A DNA stretch of 64,000 nucleotides from Rhodothermales bacterium (GTDB lineage: Bacteria; Bacteroidota; Rhodothermia; Rhodothermales; JANQRZ01), in assembly GCA_028284265.1 (NCBI GenBank), contig JANQRZ010000017.1, forward strand, positions 1-64,000, written 5' to 3'. Of this stretch, positions 23,494 through 32,456 are shown one piece after another (position 1 is the stretch's first letter; each line of letters starts with the position of its first letter). Position numbers and translations under genes: made by a program. The notes beneath the pieces were generated by a model. The model did not search any database and had not been told where the DNA came from. It saw only the letters and a list, made by a program, of their open reading frames with translations.

Positions 23494-26400
23494 ATGCTCG
23501 CTATGCCTCACCGTTTCCTCGTGCCGATTGTCCTTGCCGCCGCGCTCCTCGCGGGAGGCTGGCCGGGCGTGGCCGAGGCGCAGTATTTCCGCTTCGGCAA
23601 GAACAAGGTCCAGTACGAAAACCTCGACTGGCAGTACCTCCAGAGCACGCACTTCGACGTGTTCTACTACGAGCCGGGCGGGCGCGCCCTCGCCGACTTC
23701 ACCGCCCGCGCCGCCGAAGACGCCTACGCGCAGATCAGCGATCTCTTCGGATACCGGATCACGGACCGGATTCCGCTGCTCGTCTACCAGAGCCACAACG
23801 ACTTCGTCGTCACGAATGCCGTCAACCTGCCGACCTACTCCGAGGGCATCGGCGGCGTCACCGAGTTGTTCAAGAACCGCGTTGCCATCCCGTTCACGGG
23901 CGACTACCGCGACTTCCGCCGGGTGATCCACCACGAGCTGGTCCACGCTGTCATCAATGATATGTTTTACGGCGGCTCGATCCAGTCGATCATCCAGAAC
24001 GGCATCCGGCTTCAGATTCCGCTGTGGTTCAACGAGGGCCTGGCCGAATACTCGGCGCTCGGGTGGGACACGAACTCTGACATGTTCGTCCGCGACGCCA
24101 TCGTGAACGACTACCTCGCACCCATCGAGCGGCTCGGCGGGTACTTCGCCTACCGGGGCGGGCAGGCCGTGTGGGACTACGTCGCCGCACAGTACGGCCG
24201 GGAGAAGATCACCGAGATCCTCCAGCGCCTCCGCGTCAGCCGGTCGGTCGGCGGCTCCTTCAAGCGCGCCACCGGGCTTGACCTCGACGACCTCTCCGAG
24301 CGCTGGCACAACACGCTCAAAGCCGTCTACTTCCCCGAGGTCGCCGCGCGCGAAGACCTCGACCAGATTGCCAAGGCCCTCGTCACCGACGAGAACGGTG
24401 GGTTCTACAACACAAGCCCGGCGATCTCGCCGCAGGGCGACCGCGTGGCCTTCCTCACGGCGAAGGGTGCGCTGTTCGACGTGTACGTCGTCTCTACGAC
24501 CGGCGACGAGGAGCCACGCAAGATCATCGACGGACAGAACAACCCGCAGTTCGAGAGCCTGCGGATTCTGACACCGGGTCTCTCGTGGGGACCGAACGGG
24601 GACCGCCTCGCCGTCGCCGTCAAGAGCGGGCAGAGCGATGCCATCGCCATCGTGGACGTGGCAACCCGCGAGGCGGTTCACTACCGCGTGCCGGAGATAG
24701 ACGCCATCGTGAGCGTGAAGTGGAGTCCGACCGGGGAGCGGATCGCGTTCGAGGGCACCGCTGGGCCGCAGTCGGATATCTACGTGCTCGACCTCGACAC
24801 GGGCGAGACGATGAACTACACCGCCGACATCTTTTCCGATCAAGAACCAGCGTGGGCACCTGACGGGCGCTCGCTCGTCTTCCACTCGGATCGGGGGCGC
24901 TACGTCCGCACGGGTCGCCACACCGCCGAGACGTTCGACCTCCTCAACCACGACTATGCCCAGTTCGACCTCTACCGCCTCGACCTCGACGCGCCGGGCC
25001 GCCTCGACCGGTTGACCGACGATGAGAACTGGGACGACCAGAGCGCGGCGTTCGGCTCTGACCCCGACCGGCTGCTGTTTGTCTCCGACCGAAACGGGGT
25101 CTACAACCTCTGGGAGCAGACTCTCTCGACCGGAGTCGAGCGTCCGCTGACTGACCTGATGACCGGCGTCACCCAGGTCAGCCTCAGCGCCGACGGCTCG
25201 CGCGCCGCGCTCGTCGCACTCAAGGAAGGCGTCCCGTCGATCTACCTCCTTCGCGATCCGTTCGGGCGGGAGATCGAGACCGACACGCTCCGCCCGACCG
25301 TGTGGGCACAGCGCGTTGAGGGTACGGTAACGGAGGTCGCCCCGGCGGTCGCCATCGCCAGCGGGAGCACGCTCGATGGTAACCCGATTCTCCGCGAGGC
25401 CGCCAACGAAGCGCCCTTCCTCGCCGACCCGATGCGGAAGCGGCGGCTGCCGGAAGACCTCATCGCTTCCGCCGACCCGCTCGGTACGAACGGGCACGGC
25501 GGTACGAACGGCGGTTTCGTGTTCGACGACACACTGCCGGACGTTGGGGAAGAGGCCGAGGGTGCGCCCGACTCGACGGCCTACGGCGAGGTCCGGGTCG
25601 ACTTTCGCAACTACGAGTTCTCCGAAGCCTTCGAGGAGGCACAGCGGCGGCGCGAGGAGCGCATCCGCCCGCGCTTCGAGCTAACAGACAACCTGAACGA
25701 GGACGGGTCTTTCAAGGAGAAGCGCTACCAGCTCCGGTTCACGCCGGACATTGTCTACGGCAACGTCGGCTACGACGCCATCTTCGGCGTGCAGAGCGTC
25801 ACCCAGATGCTCTTCTCCGACATGCTCGGCAACCACCAGATCTTCGCCGCGACGAACCTCATTATCGACCTCCGCAACTCGGACTACCTGCTTTCCTACC
25901 GCTACCTCCCGCGCCGGACGGACTTCGCGCTCACCGGCTTCCACCTCGCCCGCCAACTCACTGACTTCTCGCGCGAGACGGTTTTTCGCTACCGCAACTA
26001 CGGCCTCACCGTCTCGGCGTCGTACCCGCTCGACAAGTTCCGCCGCGTCGAGGGCGACGTGTCGCTGCTCGGGACCTCGCTGACGGACCTTGTGGACCCG
26101 GCGCTCCAGTCGCGCAGCCGCTTCTTCCTCTACCCCTCGGTGACGTACACCGTGGACGGTACCGAGCCAGGCTTCCTGTTTCCGTCCGGCGGTCGTCGGT
26201 ACGCGCTCCGGCTCGCGGGCAGTCCGGGCGGGTCGGTGACGTTCGCCACGTTGCTCGGCGATGCGCGGCAGTACGTCGGGCTGGGGCGGTTCTACTCGTT
26301 CGCGTTCCGCGCGTCGGCAGGGATATCGTTCGGGTCAAACCCGCAGCGGTTCTATGCGGCGGGTGTGCAGAACTGGATCAACCCTCGCTTCCAGAGCATC

Positions 26401-26802
26401 CCCATCGACGACGAGAACGACTTCGTCTTCGGAACGCCCGTGCTGCCGTTACGCGGGTTTGGGATCGACGAACGGAGTGGCTCACGCTTCGGCCTCGTCA
26501 ACGCCGAGTTCCGGTTCCCGCTCTTCGCTGCGATTCTCCCCGGCCCGATTCCGGTTCTCCCGCTCTACAACCTGCAAGGCACCGCCTTCCTCGACGCGGG
26601 CGTGGTCTATTCCGACGACTTCAATCTCCGGGCACTGAACGAGGACGGACAGGAGGTACTGGACGATCTCCTCGTCGGTGCGGGCGTCGGGCTGCGGACA
26701 ATCTTGCTCGGCTACCCGCTCCGGCTCGACTGGGCGTGGCCCTACGACGGGCGCGGCTTTGGCGACGCACAGGTCTACTTCTCTATTGGTCTGGACTTCT
26801 GA
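23494..26802 (+). CDS. Metallopeptidase-beta-propeller-outer-membrane-barrel fusion protein
   Basis: The 1102-residue product starts MLAMPHRFLVPIVLAAALLA (signal peptide; ATG at 23503 is equally possible). A gluzincin-like peptidase domain (about 35-290) follows with HELVH (H147, E148, H151) and downstream WFNEGLAEYSAL, giving HExxH plus a glutamate as in the peptidase MA clan. Residues ~300-660 hold WD40-like/TolB-like propeller blades (SWGPNGDRLAVAV, KWSPTGERIAFEG, AWAPDGRSLVFHSDRG). The last 300 residues resemble the BamA-type surface-antigen barrel, ending QVYFSIGLDF. It is probably an outer-membrane protein with periplasmic or surface peptidase and propeller domains. Substrate unknown. 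Confidence 0.85.
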   Translation: MLAMPHRFLVPIVLAAALLAGGWPGVAEAQYFRFGKNKVQYENLDWQYLQSTHFDVFYYEPGGRALADFTARAAEDAYAQISDLFGYRITDRIPLLVYQSHNDFVVTNAVNLPTYSEGIGGVTELFKNRVAIPFTGDYRDFRRVIHHELVHAVINDMFYGGSIQSIIQNGIRLQIPLWFNEGLAEYSALGWDTNSDMFVRDAIVNDYLAPIERLGGYFAYRGGQAVWDYVAAQYGREKITEILQRLRVSRSVGGSFKRATGLDLDDLSERWHNTLKAVYFPEVAAREDLDQIAKALVTDENGGFYNTSPAISPQGDRVAFLTAKGALFDVYVVSTTGDEEPRKIIDGQNNPQFESLRILTPGLSWGPNGDRLAVAVKSGQSDAIAIVDVATREAVHYRVPEIDAIVSVKWSPTGERIAFEGTAGPQSDIYVLDLDTGETMNYTADIFSDQEPAWAPDGRSLVFHSDRGRYVRTGRHTAETFDLLNHDYAQFDLYRLDLDAPGRLDRLTDDENWDDQSAAFGSDPDRLLFVSDRNGVYNLWEQTLSTGVERPLTDLMTGVTQVSLSADGSRAALVALKEGVPSIYLLRDPFGREIETDTLRPTVWAQRVEGTVTEVAPAVAIASGSTLDGNPILREAANEAPFLADPMRKRRLPEDLIASADPLGTNGHGGTNGGFVFDDTLPDVGEEAEGAPDSTAYGEVRVDFRNYEFSEAFEEAQRRREERIRPRFELTDNLNEDGSFKEKRYQLRFTPDIVYGNVGYDAIFGVQSVTQMLFSDMLGNHQIFAATNLIIDLRNSDYLLSYRYLPRRTDFALTGFHLARQLTDFSRETVFRYRNYGLTVSASYPLDKFRRVEGDVSLLGTSLTDLVDPALQSRSRFFLYPSVTYTVDGTEPGFLFPSGGRRYALRLAGSPGGSVTFATLLGDARQYVGLGRFYSFAFRASAGISFGSNPQRFYAAGVQNWINPRFQSIPIDDENDFVFGTPVLPLRGFGIDERSGSRFGLVNAEFRFPLFAAILPGPIPVLPLYNLQGTAFLDAGVVYSDDFNLRALNEDGQEVLDDLLVGAGVGLRTILLGYPLRLDWAWPYDGRGFGDAQVYFSIGLDF

Positions 26803-26805
26803 GTG

Positions 26806-27246
26806 ATGGGTCCGCTGCTACGGTTCGCCCTCAAGACTGGTGTGGTCCAACTGCATCCTCGCCATGTTGATGCGTTCCGCGAACGAGAGGATGTGGCGAT
26901 GCTGATTCGTGCGGCAGCCGACCGGTGGTTTCGAGTTCGACTCGCTGCCATCAGAGCATTGGCTGAGGTCGGTGGAAGAGAAGCCATCACTCCTATCCGA
27001 AAGGCTCTCCGCGACCCCGTCAAAGAGGTAGCCCTTGTAGCTATCGAACTGCTGGTACGCTTGGATGCCGGAAGCGCAGAAGCGGTAGCTGGGGCTGAAG
27101 CCTATTGGGCAGCGCGTGCGCGGCGAAAAAATGAGCCGCTTCCGACAGTTGAAGGCAAACTCATAGACGGCGAGAAGCTAAGGCGCTTCCAAGAGTTTAA
27201 GCGCAAAGTGCTAGCTCAAGCGGGGAAAGGGCAGTTCTATGGCTAG
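26806..27246 (+). CDS. HEAT-repeat protein
   Basis: A 146-residue all-helical product with HEAT-like repeats around residues 25-85 (DRWFRVRLAAIRALAEVGGR; RKALRDPVKEVALVAIELL) and a basic C-terminal tail. HEAT proteins act as binding scaffolds. The ATG at 26806 follows the preceding stop by 3 bp, so it may be co-transcribed with the large surface protein. It has no signal peptide, so it is presumably cytoplasmic. Convergent with the anti-sigma-like gene, stops 4 bp apart. Confidence 0.7.
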   Translation: MGPLLRFALKTGVVQLHPRHVDAFREREDVAMLIRAAADRWFRVRLAAIRALAEVGGREAITPIRKALRDPVKEVALVAIELLVRLDAGSAEAVAGAEAYWAARARRKNEPLPTVEGKLIDGEKLRRFQEFKRKVLAQAGKGQFYG

Positions 27247-27250
27247 CCTC

Positions 27251-27718
27251 TCAAGTGCTAGTCCTATCGTCGTTGCCGTTGAGGAGCTTCGTGAGGCAGA
27301 CCTCGCTGATGCGCCCGCGCTGGCGGTACTCGACCTCGTCCACGAGGCGGTGCATGAGGGCCACGCCGAAGCCGCCTTTCCAGCGCTCGGCGGCGGCTCG
27401 CTGGATGTCCGGCGGCTGGTACTTCGAGCGGTCGAACGGGATGCCCCGGTGGCGGATGATGACCATGAAGCGGCCCTTCTCCAGTATTGTCGCCACCTCT
27501 ACCTCGCCCCGCTCGTGGCCGTAGGCGTGCTCAATGGCGTTGGCGCACGCCTCATCAACCGCAAGCTGCACCTCGCCGGCAGCCTGGTCCGACAGCCCGG
27601 CGTCGCGGGTGCGCTGGTCCACGAACTGGCGGACCCGCGCCAGATAGCGCGTGGCACTCGGGATCGTGAGGGTGGGCAGGGCAGCGGGCATCTCGGTACG
27701 CTCAGGCAGCGTCGGCAT
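27251..27718 (-). CDS. Anti-sigma factor-like GHKL serine kinase (RsbW/SpoIIAB type)
   Basis: A 155-residue GHKL ATPase with N box VDEACANAIEHAYG and a G2-like block GGFGVALMHRLVDEVEY. The G1 motif, usually DxGxxFD, reads HRGIPFD: the first Asp is His. Proteins of this size phosphorylate STAS anti-anti-sigma proteins and bind sigma factors. Its start (27718) overlaps the end of the STAS gene by 17 bp; another ATG lies at 27691. Together with the STAS and PP2C genes it forms a partner-switching module. The sigma factor or other target is not in the window. Confidence 0.88.
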   Translation of the reverse strand: MPTLPERTEMPAALPTLTIPSATRYLARVRQFVDQRTRDAGLSDQAAGEVQLAVDEACANAIEHAYGHERGEVEVATILEKGRFMVIIRHRGIPFDRSKYQPPDIQRAAAERWKGGFGVALMHRLVDEVEYRQRGRISEVCLTKLLNGNDDRTST

Positions 27719-28061
27719 TGAAGCGCTCGACGGCCTCGGCCTCGGAGTCGGTGATGTCGAACAGGACGGGGAAGCCGAGCAGGTCGAAGACGTTGTAGAC
27801 GCGGGGCTGGAGCGCGGCGATCTTGATATCGCCGCCCTGCTCGCGGACCTCTTCGATGTAGGCCATGAACACGCCCAGTCCGGCGGACGAGATGTACTGG
27901 AGGTCACCGCCGTGGACGATGATGCGCGGGCGCTGATCGTCGATGCACTTCTGGAAGGCGGCTTCCAGTTCGCCCGACGTGTGCGCGTCAAGTTCGCCCT
28001 TGAGGTCGAGGACGCAGACGTGCTCGTCGGGGGTGCGGAAGGTGACGGAGAAGGAACTCAC
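27702..28061 (-). CDS. STAS-domain anti-sigma factor antagonist
   Basis: A 119-residue SpoIIAA/RsbV-like protein. The phosphorylatable serine lies in DLQYISSAGLGVFMAYIEEV, the signature of the family, and the C-terminal block FDLLGFPVLFDITDSEAEAV is also typical. It would be phosphorylated by the downstream kinase and dephosphorylated by the upstream PP2C enzyme. It starts 44 bp after the phosphatase gene and overlaps the kinase gene. Confidence 0.93.
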   Translation of the reverse strand: MSSFSVTFRTPDEHVCVLDLKGELDAHTSGELEAAFQKCIDDQRPRIIVHGGDLQYISSAGLGVFMAYIEEVREQGGDIKIAALQPRVYNVFDLLGFPVLFDITDSEAEAVERFNADAA

Positions 28062-28105
28062 AGTTGGAAGGGTCGGAGGGTGAATAGCAGGAAGAGTGGC
28101 AAGAA

Positions 28106-30415
28106 CTAGGCCGAGCCGTCAGCATCGAGCGTGGCGGTTTCGATAGGTGTGGGGGCGGAGGGGCCGTCCCACTTGACGACGACGAGGGTGAGATCGTCGC
28201 CCCACACGTCGTGACCTGCGAAGTTGTAGAGGTCGGATAGGAGCGCGTCGCGTAGGGCCTTCGGTTCGAGGGTGCGGTGCTTGGCGACGGCGTCGGCGAG
28301 GCGCTCGTAGCCATACTCATCGCCCGTTCCACCCCGGTCCCGCGTTTCGACGAGACCGTCGCTGTAGAGCACGAAGGTGTCGCCGGGCTGAAGCTGAATC
28401 TGCTCCTCGGTGAGCGCCCGTCGGAAGAGCGGCCCGCGGTCCATCCCCAGTCCGAGGCCCCCGGCGCGCAGGAGCGACACGGTCCCATCGGCGCGGGCAA
28501 GGGCGACGGGGCAGTGACCAGCACGGGCGAAGGTGAAGACGCCGTCCTCGGTGTTCAGAATTCCGTACACCGCCGTGATGAACGCATTCTTGCCAAGCGA
28601 CCCCGCGAGGGCCTCGTTGGCTTGGGCCAGCAACTCAGCAGGCGACTGCGTCAGGCGGCTGGCGGACTGAAAGATGCCCTTCAACTCGGCCATGTAGAAC
28701 GCCGCGCTCGTGCCCTTGCCCGACACGTCGCCGACGATCACGCCGAGGCAGTGCGGCCCGATGCGGACGAAGTCGTAGTAGTCGCCGCAGACTTCTTGGG
28801 CTGGGACGCTCGTGGCCGAGAGCGAGACGCCGTCGAGTTCGGGCAGATTCTGAGGCAGGAGCCGCCGCTGGACCTCGCGGGCAATCGCCAGCTCGCGCTC
28901 CAGCCGCTCGCGTTCCAGCCGCTCGGCGAAGAGGTCCGCGTTGTTGAGGGCGAGGGCGGCCTGTCCGGCGAACGTAGCGAGAGCGCCCACGTCGTCTTCT
29001 TCGAAGCCTTCCGAGACGGCGCGGGTGGCGAAGAGTGCACCCATCGGCTCTTCGTGCGCGACGAGCGGCAGGACGAGGAGACTGCCCAGCCCGTCGCCGG
29101 GGCGGGCGCGGACGCGGTGGTCCGCCGGCGCTTGTCGTAACAGCAGCGGTTCACCCGAATCGAGCGCGTCGCGGGCGAGGACTTCGTAATCGGTGAGGGC
29201 TTTGATTTGCACGGGCGTGAGGCCGAGCGCGGCGGTGATCCGGGGTGCGAGCGAGCCACTGCCCTCGTCGATTAGGGCAAGCCACGCAGCTTGCGCAACC
29301 CCGGCTTCGACCGGGGCACCGGCAATCGTATCGACGAGCTTGTCGCGGTCGAAGACCTCACCGGAGAGGCGGGCGAGGGCTTGGAGAGCCTCCATCTCGC
29401 CGGTTTTCTGCTGGAGTGCTGCTGCCGTGGGCAGGTGGAAGAGCAGCGAGAGCACGGCGGTGGTGGCATAGAGTATCCCGAACCCGAAGGCCATCGTCAC
29501 GAACTGGCTCAAGGGTTGAGAGAAGATCGCGGCGAGCGTCAGGTCTGCTCCGAACTCCAGTCCTATCTCGGAGCCGGTTTCGACGCCGCGCCCGGCATAG
29601 TCCAAGAGCAGAGCCAAGAAGACGATCAGCCCCATACACAGCCCGAGCGTTGCCATCTTCTGCCGGAATGGGAGGTAGACGATCCACGCCAGCCGGAACG
29701 CATTGAGCACCATCAAGACGACAGCGACGGCGACCAGCGCGATGTGCAGCCAGTTCTCATTCGCCGCGTCGGTTGCCCCGTCGCTCACGAGCACAAGCGA
29801 GGCGGCGACCATCGTGCCGAGCATGAAGCGCCAGTTGCGAACGCTCCCGGTGGTGCGCTTGAAGAGGATGAGGGTTCGCAGCGAAATCAGCAGGATGAGC
29901 GCCACCGCGACCTCGACGAGGGCTAGGGTGCTGATCTGGAGTACATCCCCGAAGCCGTCGGGCACCCCCGTGGCGGGGTCTACGTCGACCTCGCCCCCGA
30001 GAAGCATCAGGCTGGCGGCGGTACCCAAGCCCAAGGCGGCGGCGATGAACGGGTGCCACAGCGCACGAACCGGGTTGTACGACCGGCTGCCGAGCGTGTC
30101 GGCCAGCAGCAGCGCCGCCAGCCCGATGCAGGCCACCACGCCGATGTTGACCAGCACGAGCATCGTCTGCGACGACGGCTTGCCGACAGACGCGATGACA
30201 ACGTGGTGGACCACGAGCAGCACGAAGCCGAGCGCGACAAGCGACCACAGAAGGACCCGGCGTGCCCGTCCCGCCGTCAGGGCCGGTCGGACGTGCGCGA
30301 GCGAGAGTGACGGGAGCTGCACGGTAGGCGGGAGGGCCTCGGGCTGGGTGAACGGGCGGACCGTATGCGTATCGAACAAACCGGCCCCGATGTTGCACCG
30401 GCGCTCCAGCTTCAT
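28106..30415 (-). CDS. Membrane SpoIIE/RsbU-type PP2C phosphatase with GAF domain
   Basis: The 769-residue protein has about eight membrane helices (residues 53-340), a GAF domain (about 350-490) and a C-terminal PP2C phosphatase with the SpoIIE metal-binding motifs VCGDYYDF, GVIVGDVSGKG, LYSDGLVETRD and WGDDLTLVVV. The linker ERLERERLERELAIAREVQR is the coiled coil seen in RsbU-like phosphatases. It would dephosphorylate the STAS protein in response to a membrane or GAF-sensed signal and so release the partner of the GHKL kinase. First gene of the three-gene operon. Confidence 0.93.
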   Translation of the reverse strand: MKLERRCNIGAGLFDTHTVRPFTQPEALPPTVQLPSLSLAHVRPALTAGRARRVLLWSLVALGFVLLVVHHVVIASVGKPSSQTMLVLVNIGVVACIGLAALLLADTLGSRSYNPVRALWHPFIAAALGLGTAASLMLLGGEVDVDPATGVPDGFGDVLQISTLALVEVAVALILLISLRTLILFKRTTGSVRNWRFMLGTMVAASLVLVSDGATDAANENWLHIALVAVAVVLMVLNAFRLAWIVYLPFRQKMATLGLCMGLIVFLALLLDYAGRGVETGSEIGLEFGADLTLAAIFSQPLSQFVTMAFGFGILYATTAVLSLLFHLPTAAALQQKTGEMEALQALARLSGEVFDRDKLVDTIAGAPVEAGVAQAAWLALIDEGSGSLAPRITAALGLTPVQIKALTDYEVLARDALDSGEPLLLRQAPADHRVRARPGDGLGSLLVLPLVAHEEPMGALFATRAVSEGFEEDDVGALATFAGQAALALNNADLFAERLERERLERELAIAREVQRRLLPQNLPELDGVSLSATSVPAQEVCGDYYDFVRIGPHCLGVIVGDVSGKGTSAAFYMAELKGIFQSASRLTQSPAELLAQANEALAGSLGKNAFITAVYGILNTEDGVFTFARAGHCPVALARADGTVSLLRAGGLGLGMDRGPLFRRALTEEQIQLQPGDTFVLYSDGLVETRDRGGTGDEYGYERLADAVAKHRTLEPKALRDALLSDLYNFAGHDVWGDDLTLVVVKWDGPSAPTPIETATLDADGSA

Positions 30416-30557
30416 CGGATTCGGGATACTCCGAAGGGGGCGCCGGGCACGGCATTAATATAGCGCCGTAGCGCGTAGATGGAGAGGGCAACTTCCTCTC
30501 CGTTCCCCCGTAGAGCGCGGACATACTCCAATTCCCCACTTTGCCAGTTCTGACCCC

Positions 30558-32426
30558 ATGACGCGCCGTAGCGTCTCCAGCCTTCTCCTCATCGTCCTGA
30601 TTGTTCTGGGCGTTGCTCTTGCAATTCGTGCCGGGATCGGACATGACCGCGATCATGGCTTCGTGGACTTCGGCGAAGGCTGGGACGCCGATGAGCTTCG
30701 CCACCAAGCCTTCCGGCTGGACCAGACGGCCCGCGTTGCCGTTACCGCGACGGGGTCGTTCGAGACCGCGTCGGCGCTCGCGGCCTACGGCTGGATCGTG
30801 CGCCGTGACGACCGGAGCGTGGTGTGGCAGATGACAGCCGACAACGCGACCCGGGAGCGGGGCTCGCTCGCTACGACCGCTGACACGATCATGCTGGACG
30901 CGGGTACCTACGATGCGTACTTCACGACGTATGGCGACCCCCTTCTGCCCGTCGAAGAGGGCGATTCCTTCGTAGAGCGCGTGAGCGAGTTGCTCCGCTT
31001 CGGCAACCGGGCGTGGACCTCGGACGAAAGCAAATGGCGCTTCCGGCTGAACCTAGTAGACGATGTCGGCGGCATCGCCGATCACCTCCACGGCGACGAA
31101 CGTGATGCTACCCCGAAGGACCCCAATCTCGTCTGGGCCGGTGGCCCGGCCAACCGCAGCGAGACGCTCACCCACGTCTTTGAGGTCCGCCAGCCCGCTA
31201 CGGTGCGCATCGAAGCGCTGGGTGAGATTTTCAACGGTCCTGTAGACACCGGCTGGATCGACGACCTCTCGACCGGCGACCGGGTCTGGACGATGGATGA
31301 AACCAATACCGAGTGGGCCGGTGGCTCCGTCAAGAACCGGCGTTTCAGCGGTACGCTCGATCTGACCTCCGGCCTCTACCGGGCCACCTACGAGTCCGAC
31401 AACTCCCACCACCCCGGCCGCTGGCGCGCCAACCCGCCGCTTGACCCGGCCGCCTACGGGTTGTTTCTCTACGCCGACGACTCAGAGAGCGTGGTGGCTT
31501 TCGACCCGTGGAGTCGGCTACCGAAGGTGGTCGAGATGACAGGCGTGGGGGACGATGCACTGGAGACGGCGATGTTCACGCTGGAGGCACCGCTCCAGGC
31601 ATGGATCTACGCCGAGGGCGAGATGACAAAGAGTTCGTCCTACGATCACGCATGGCTCATCCGCGATGGCGAAGGGGTGGTCTGGGAAATGAACTACAAA
31701 CGCACGCGGCACGCGGGCGGCGCGGAGCGGAACCGCATCGAGGAAGCCAGCCTCACCCTCGCCCCCGGCAGCTACACGCTCCATATGGAGACCGACGGCA
31801 CCCACAGCCCCGACGGTTGGTACAGCGACAAACCTGAATACCCCGAGCGGTGGGGCGTTACCCTCTTTGCTCTCGACGAGAACTTCGGGTCCGTTGCTGT
31901 TGAGCGCCGCAGCGAGTGGGGGGGGGAGGACCGCGGGCCGACGCCGCCGCGGAGCATGGACGGGACGCTGCCCGTGCTTCTCGCGCCGCTCCGCAACAAC
32001 GAGGACGTAGAGCGCACTTTTACCCTCGACGAGGAGACGGAACTACACATCTACGCTCTCGGCGAGATTCTTCCGTCCGGTCGGTTCGACTATGGGTGGA
32101 TCACGAACGACGAGGACCACGTCTGGGAGATGACACGGTCGAACACACAGCCGGGTGGCGGGGCGCGCAAAAACCGGCTGTTCGATGGCACGATCACGCT
32201 CCCGGCAGGTACTTACACCGTCCACTTCAAGACTGACGACTCGCACGCCTTCGGGCGGTTCAACGAAGGGTCCCCGACCGATCCGTCGGCGTGGGGCATC
32301 ACCGTCAAGCGTCCGGAAGTCGTGACTCCGCCTGCGCCGCCAACGCCTCCGGTAGTACCAGATACAACGCAGATGTTGTCTCCGCCGTTGAATGCGGCCC
32401 CGAACCCGCCGCTGTCGGATGCGTAG
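30558..32426 (+). CDS. Secreted or anchored protein with four tandem ~130-residue repeats
   Basis: A 622-residue product with an N-terminal hydrophobic signal-anchor (residues 6-24) and four tandem repeats, roughly 50-165, 205-310, 335-440 and 485-590. Repeats share a pattern: ALGEI (or equivalents), then GWI/AWLI, then VWxM, a G-G-x-x-K-N-R block, L-x-x-G-x-Y, TDDSH-like and finally P-x-x-WG-x-T. Examples are YGWITNDEDHVWEMTRSNTQ and YDHAWLIRDGEGVVWEMNYK. This suggests four beta-sandwich domains resembling bacterial pre-peptidase or carbohydrate-binding folds. The C-terminus is Pro-rich. I do not recognise a named family; function unknown. Confidence 0.8.
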   Translation: MTRRSVSSLLLIVLIVLGVALAIRAGIGHDRDHGFVDFGEGWDADELRHQAFRLDQTARVAVTATGSFETASALAAYGWIVRRDDRSVVWQMTADNATRERGSLATTADTIMLDAGTYDAYFTTYGDPLLPVEEGDSFVERVSELLRFGNRAWTSDESKWRFRLNLVDDVGGIADHLHGDERDATPKDPNLVWAGGPANRSETLTHVFEVRQPATVRIEALGEIFNGPVDTGWIDDLSTGDRVWTMDETNTEWAGGSVKNRRFSGTLDLTSGLYRATYESDNSHHPGRWRANPPLDPAAYGLFLYADDSESVVAFDPWSRLPKVVEMTGVGDDALETAMFTLEAPLQAWIYAEGEMTKSSSYDHAWLIRDGEGVVWEMNYKRTRHAGGAERNRIEEASLTLAPGSYTLHMETDGTHSPDGWYSDKPEYPERWGVTLFALDENFGSVAVERRSEWGGEDRGPTPPRSMDGTLPVLLAPLRNNEDVERTFTLDEETELHIYALGEILPSGRFDYGWITNDEDHVWEMTRSNTQPGGGARKNRLFDGTITLPAGTYTVHFKTDDSHAFGRFNEGSPTDPSAWGITVKRPEVVTPPAPPTPPVVPDTTQMLSPPLNAAPNPPLSDA

Positions 32427-32456
32427 GGTCGTCTTCTGACCTTCCTGCGCTATCCC

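Noticed and set aside
23440-25497. 685-codon minus-strand frame opposite the peptidase-propeller gene
   Set aside because: Antisense shadow with no recognisable domain.
27719-27991. Upstream extension of the anti-sigma-like kinase frame
   Set aside because: It overlaps the STAS gene in another frame and is Ser/Arg-rich with no domain.
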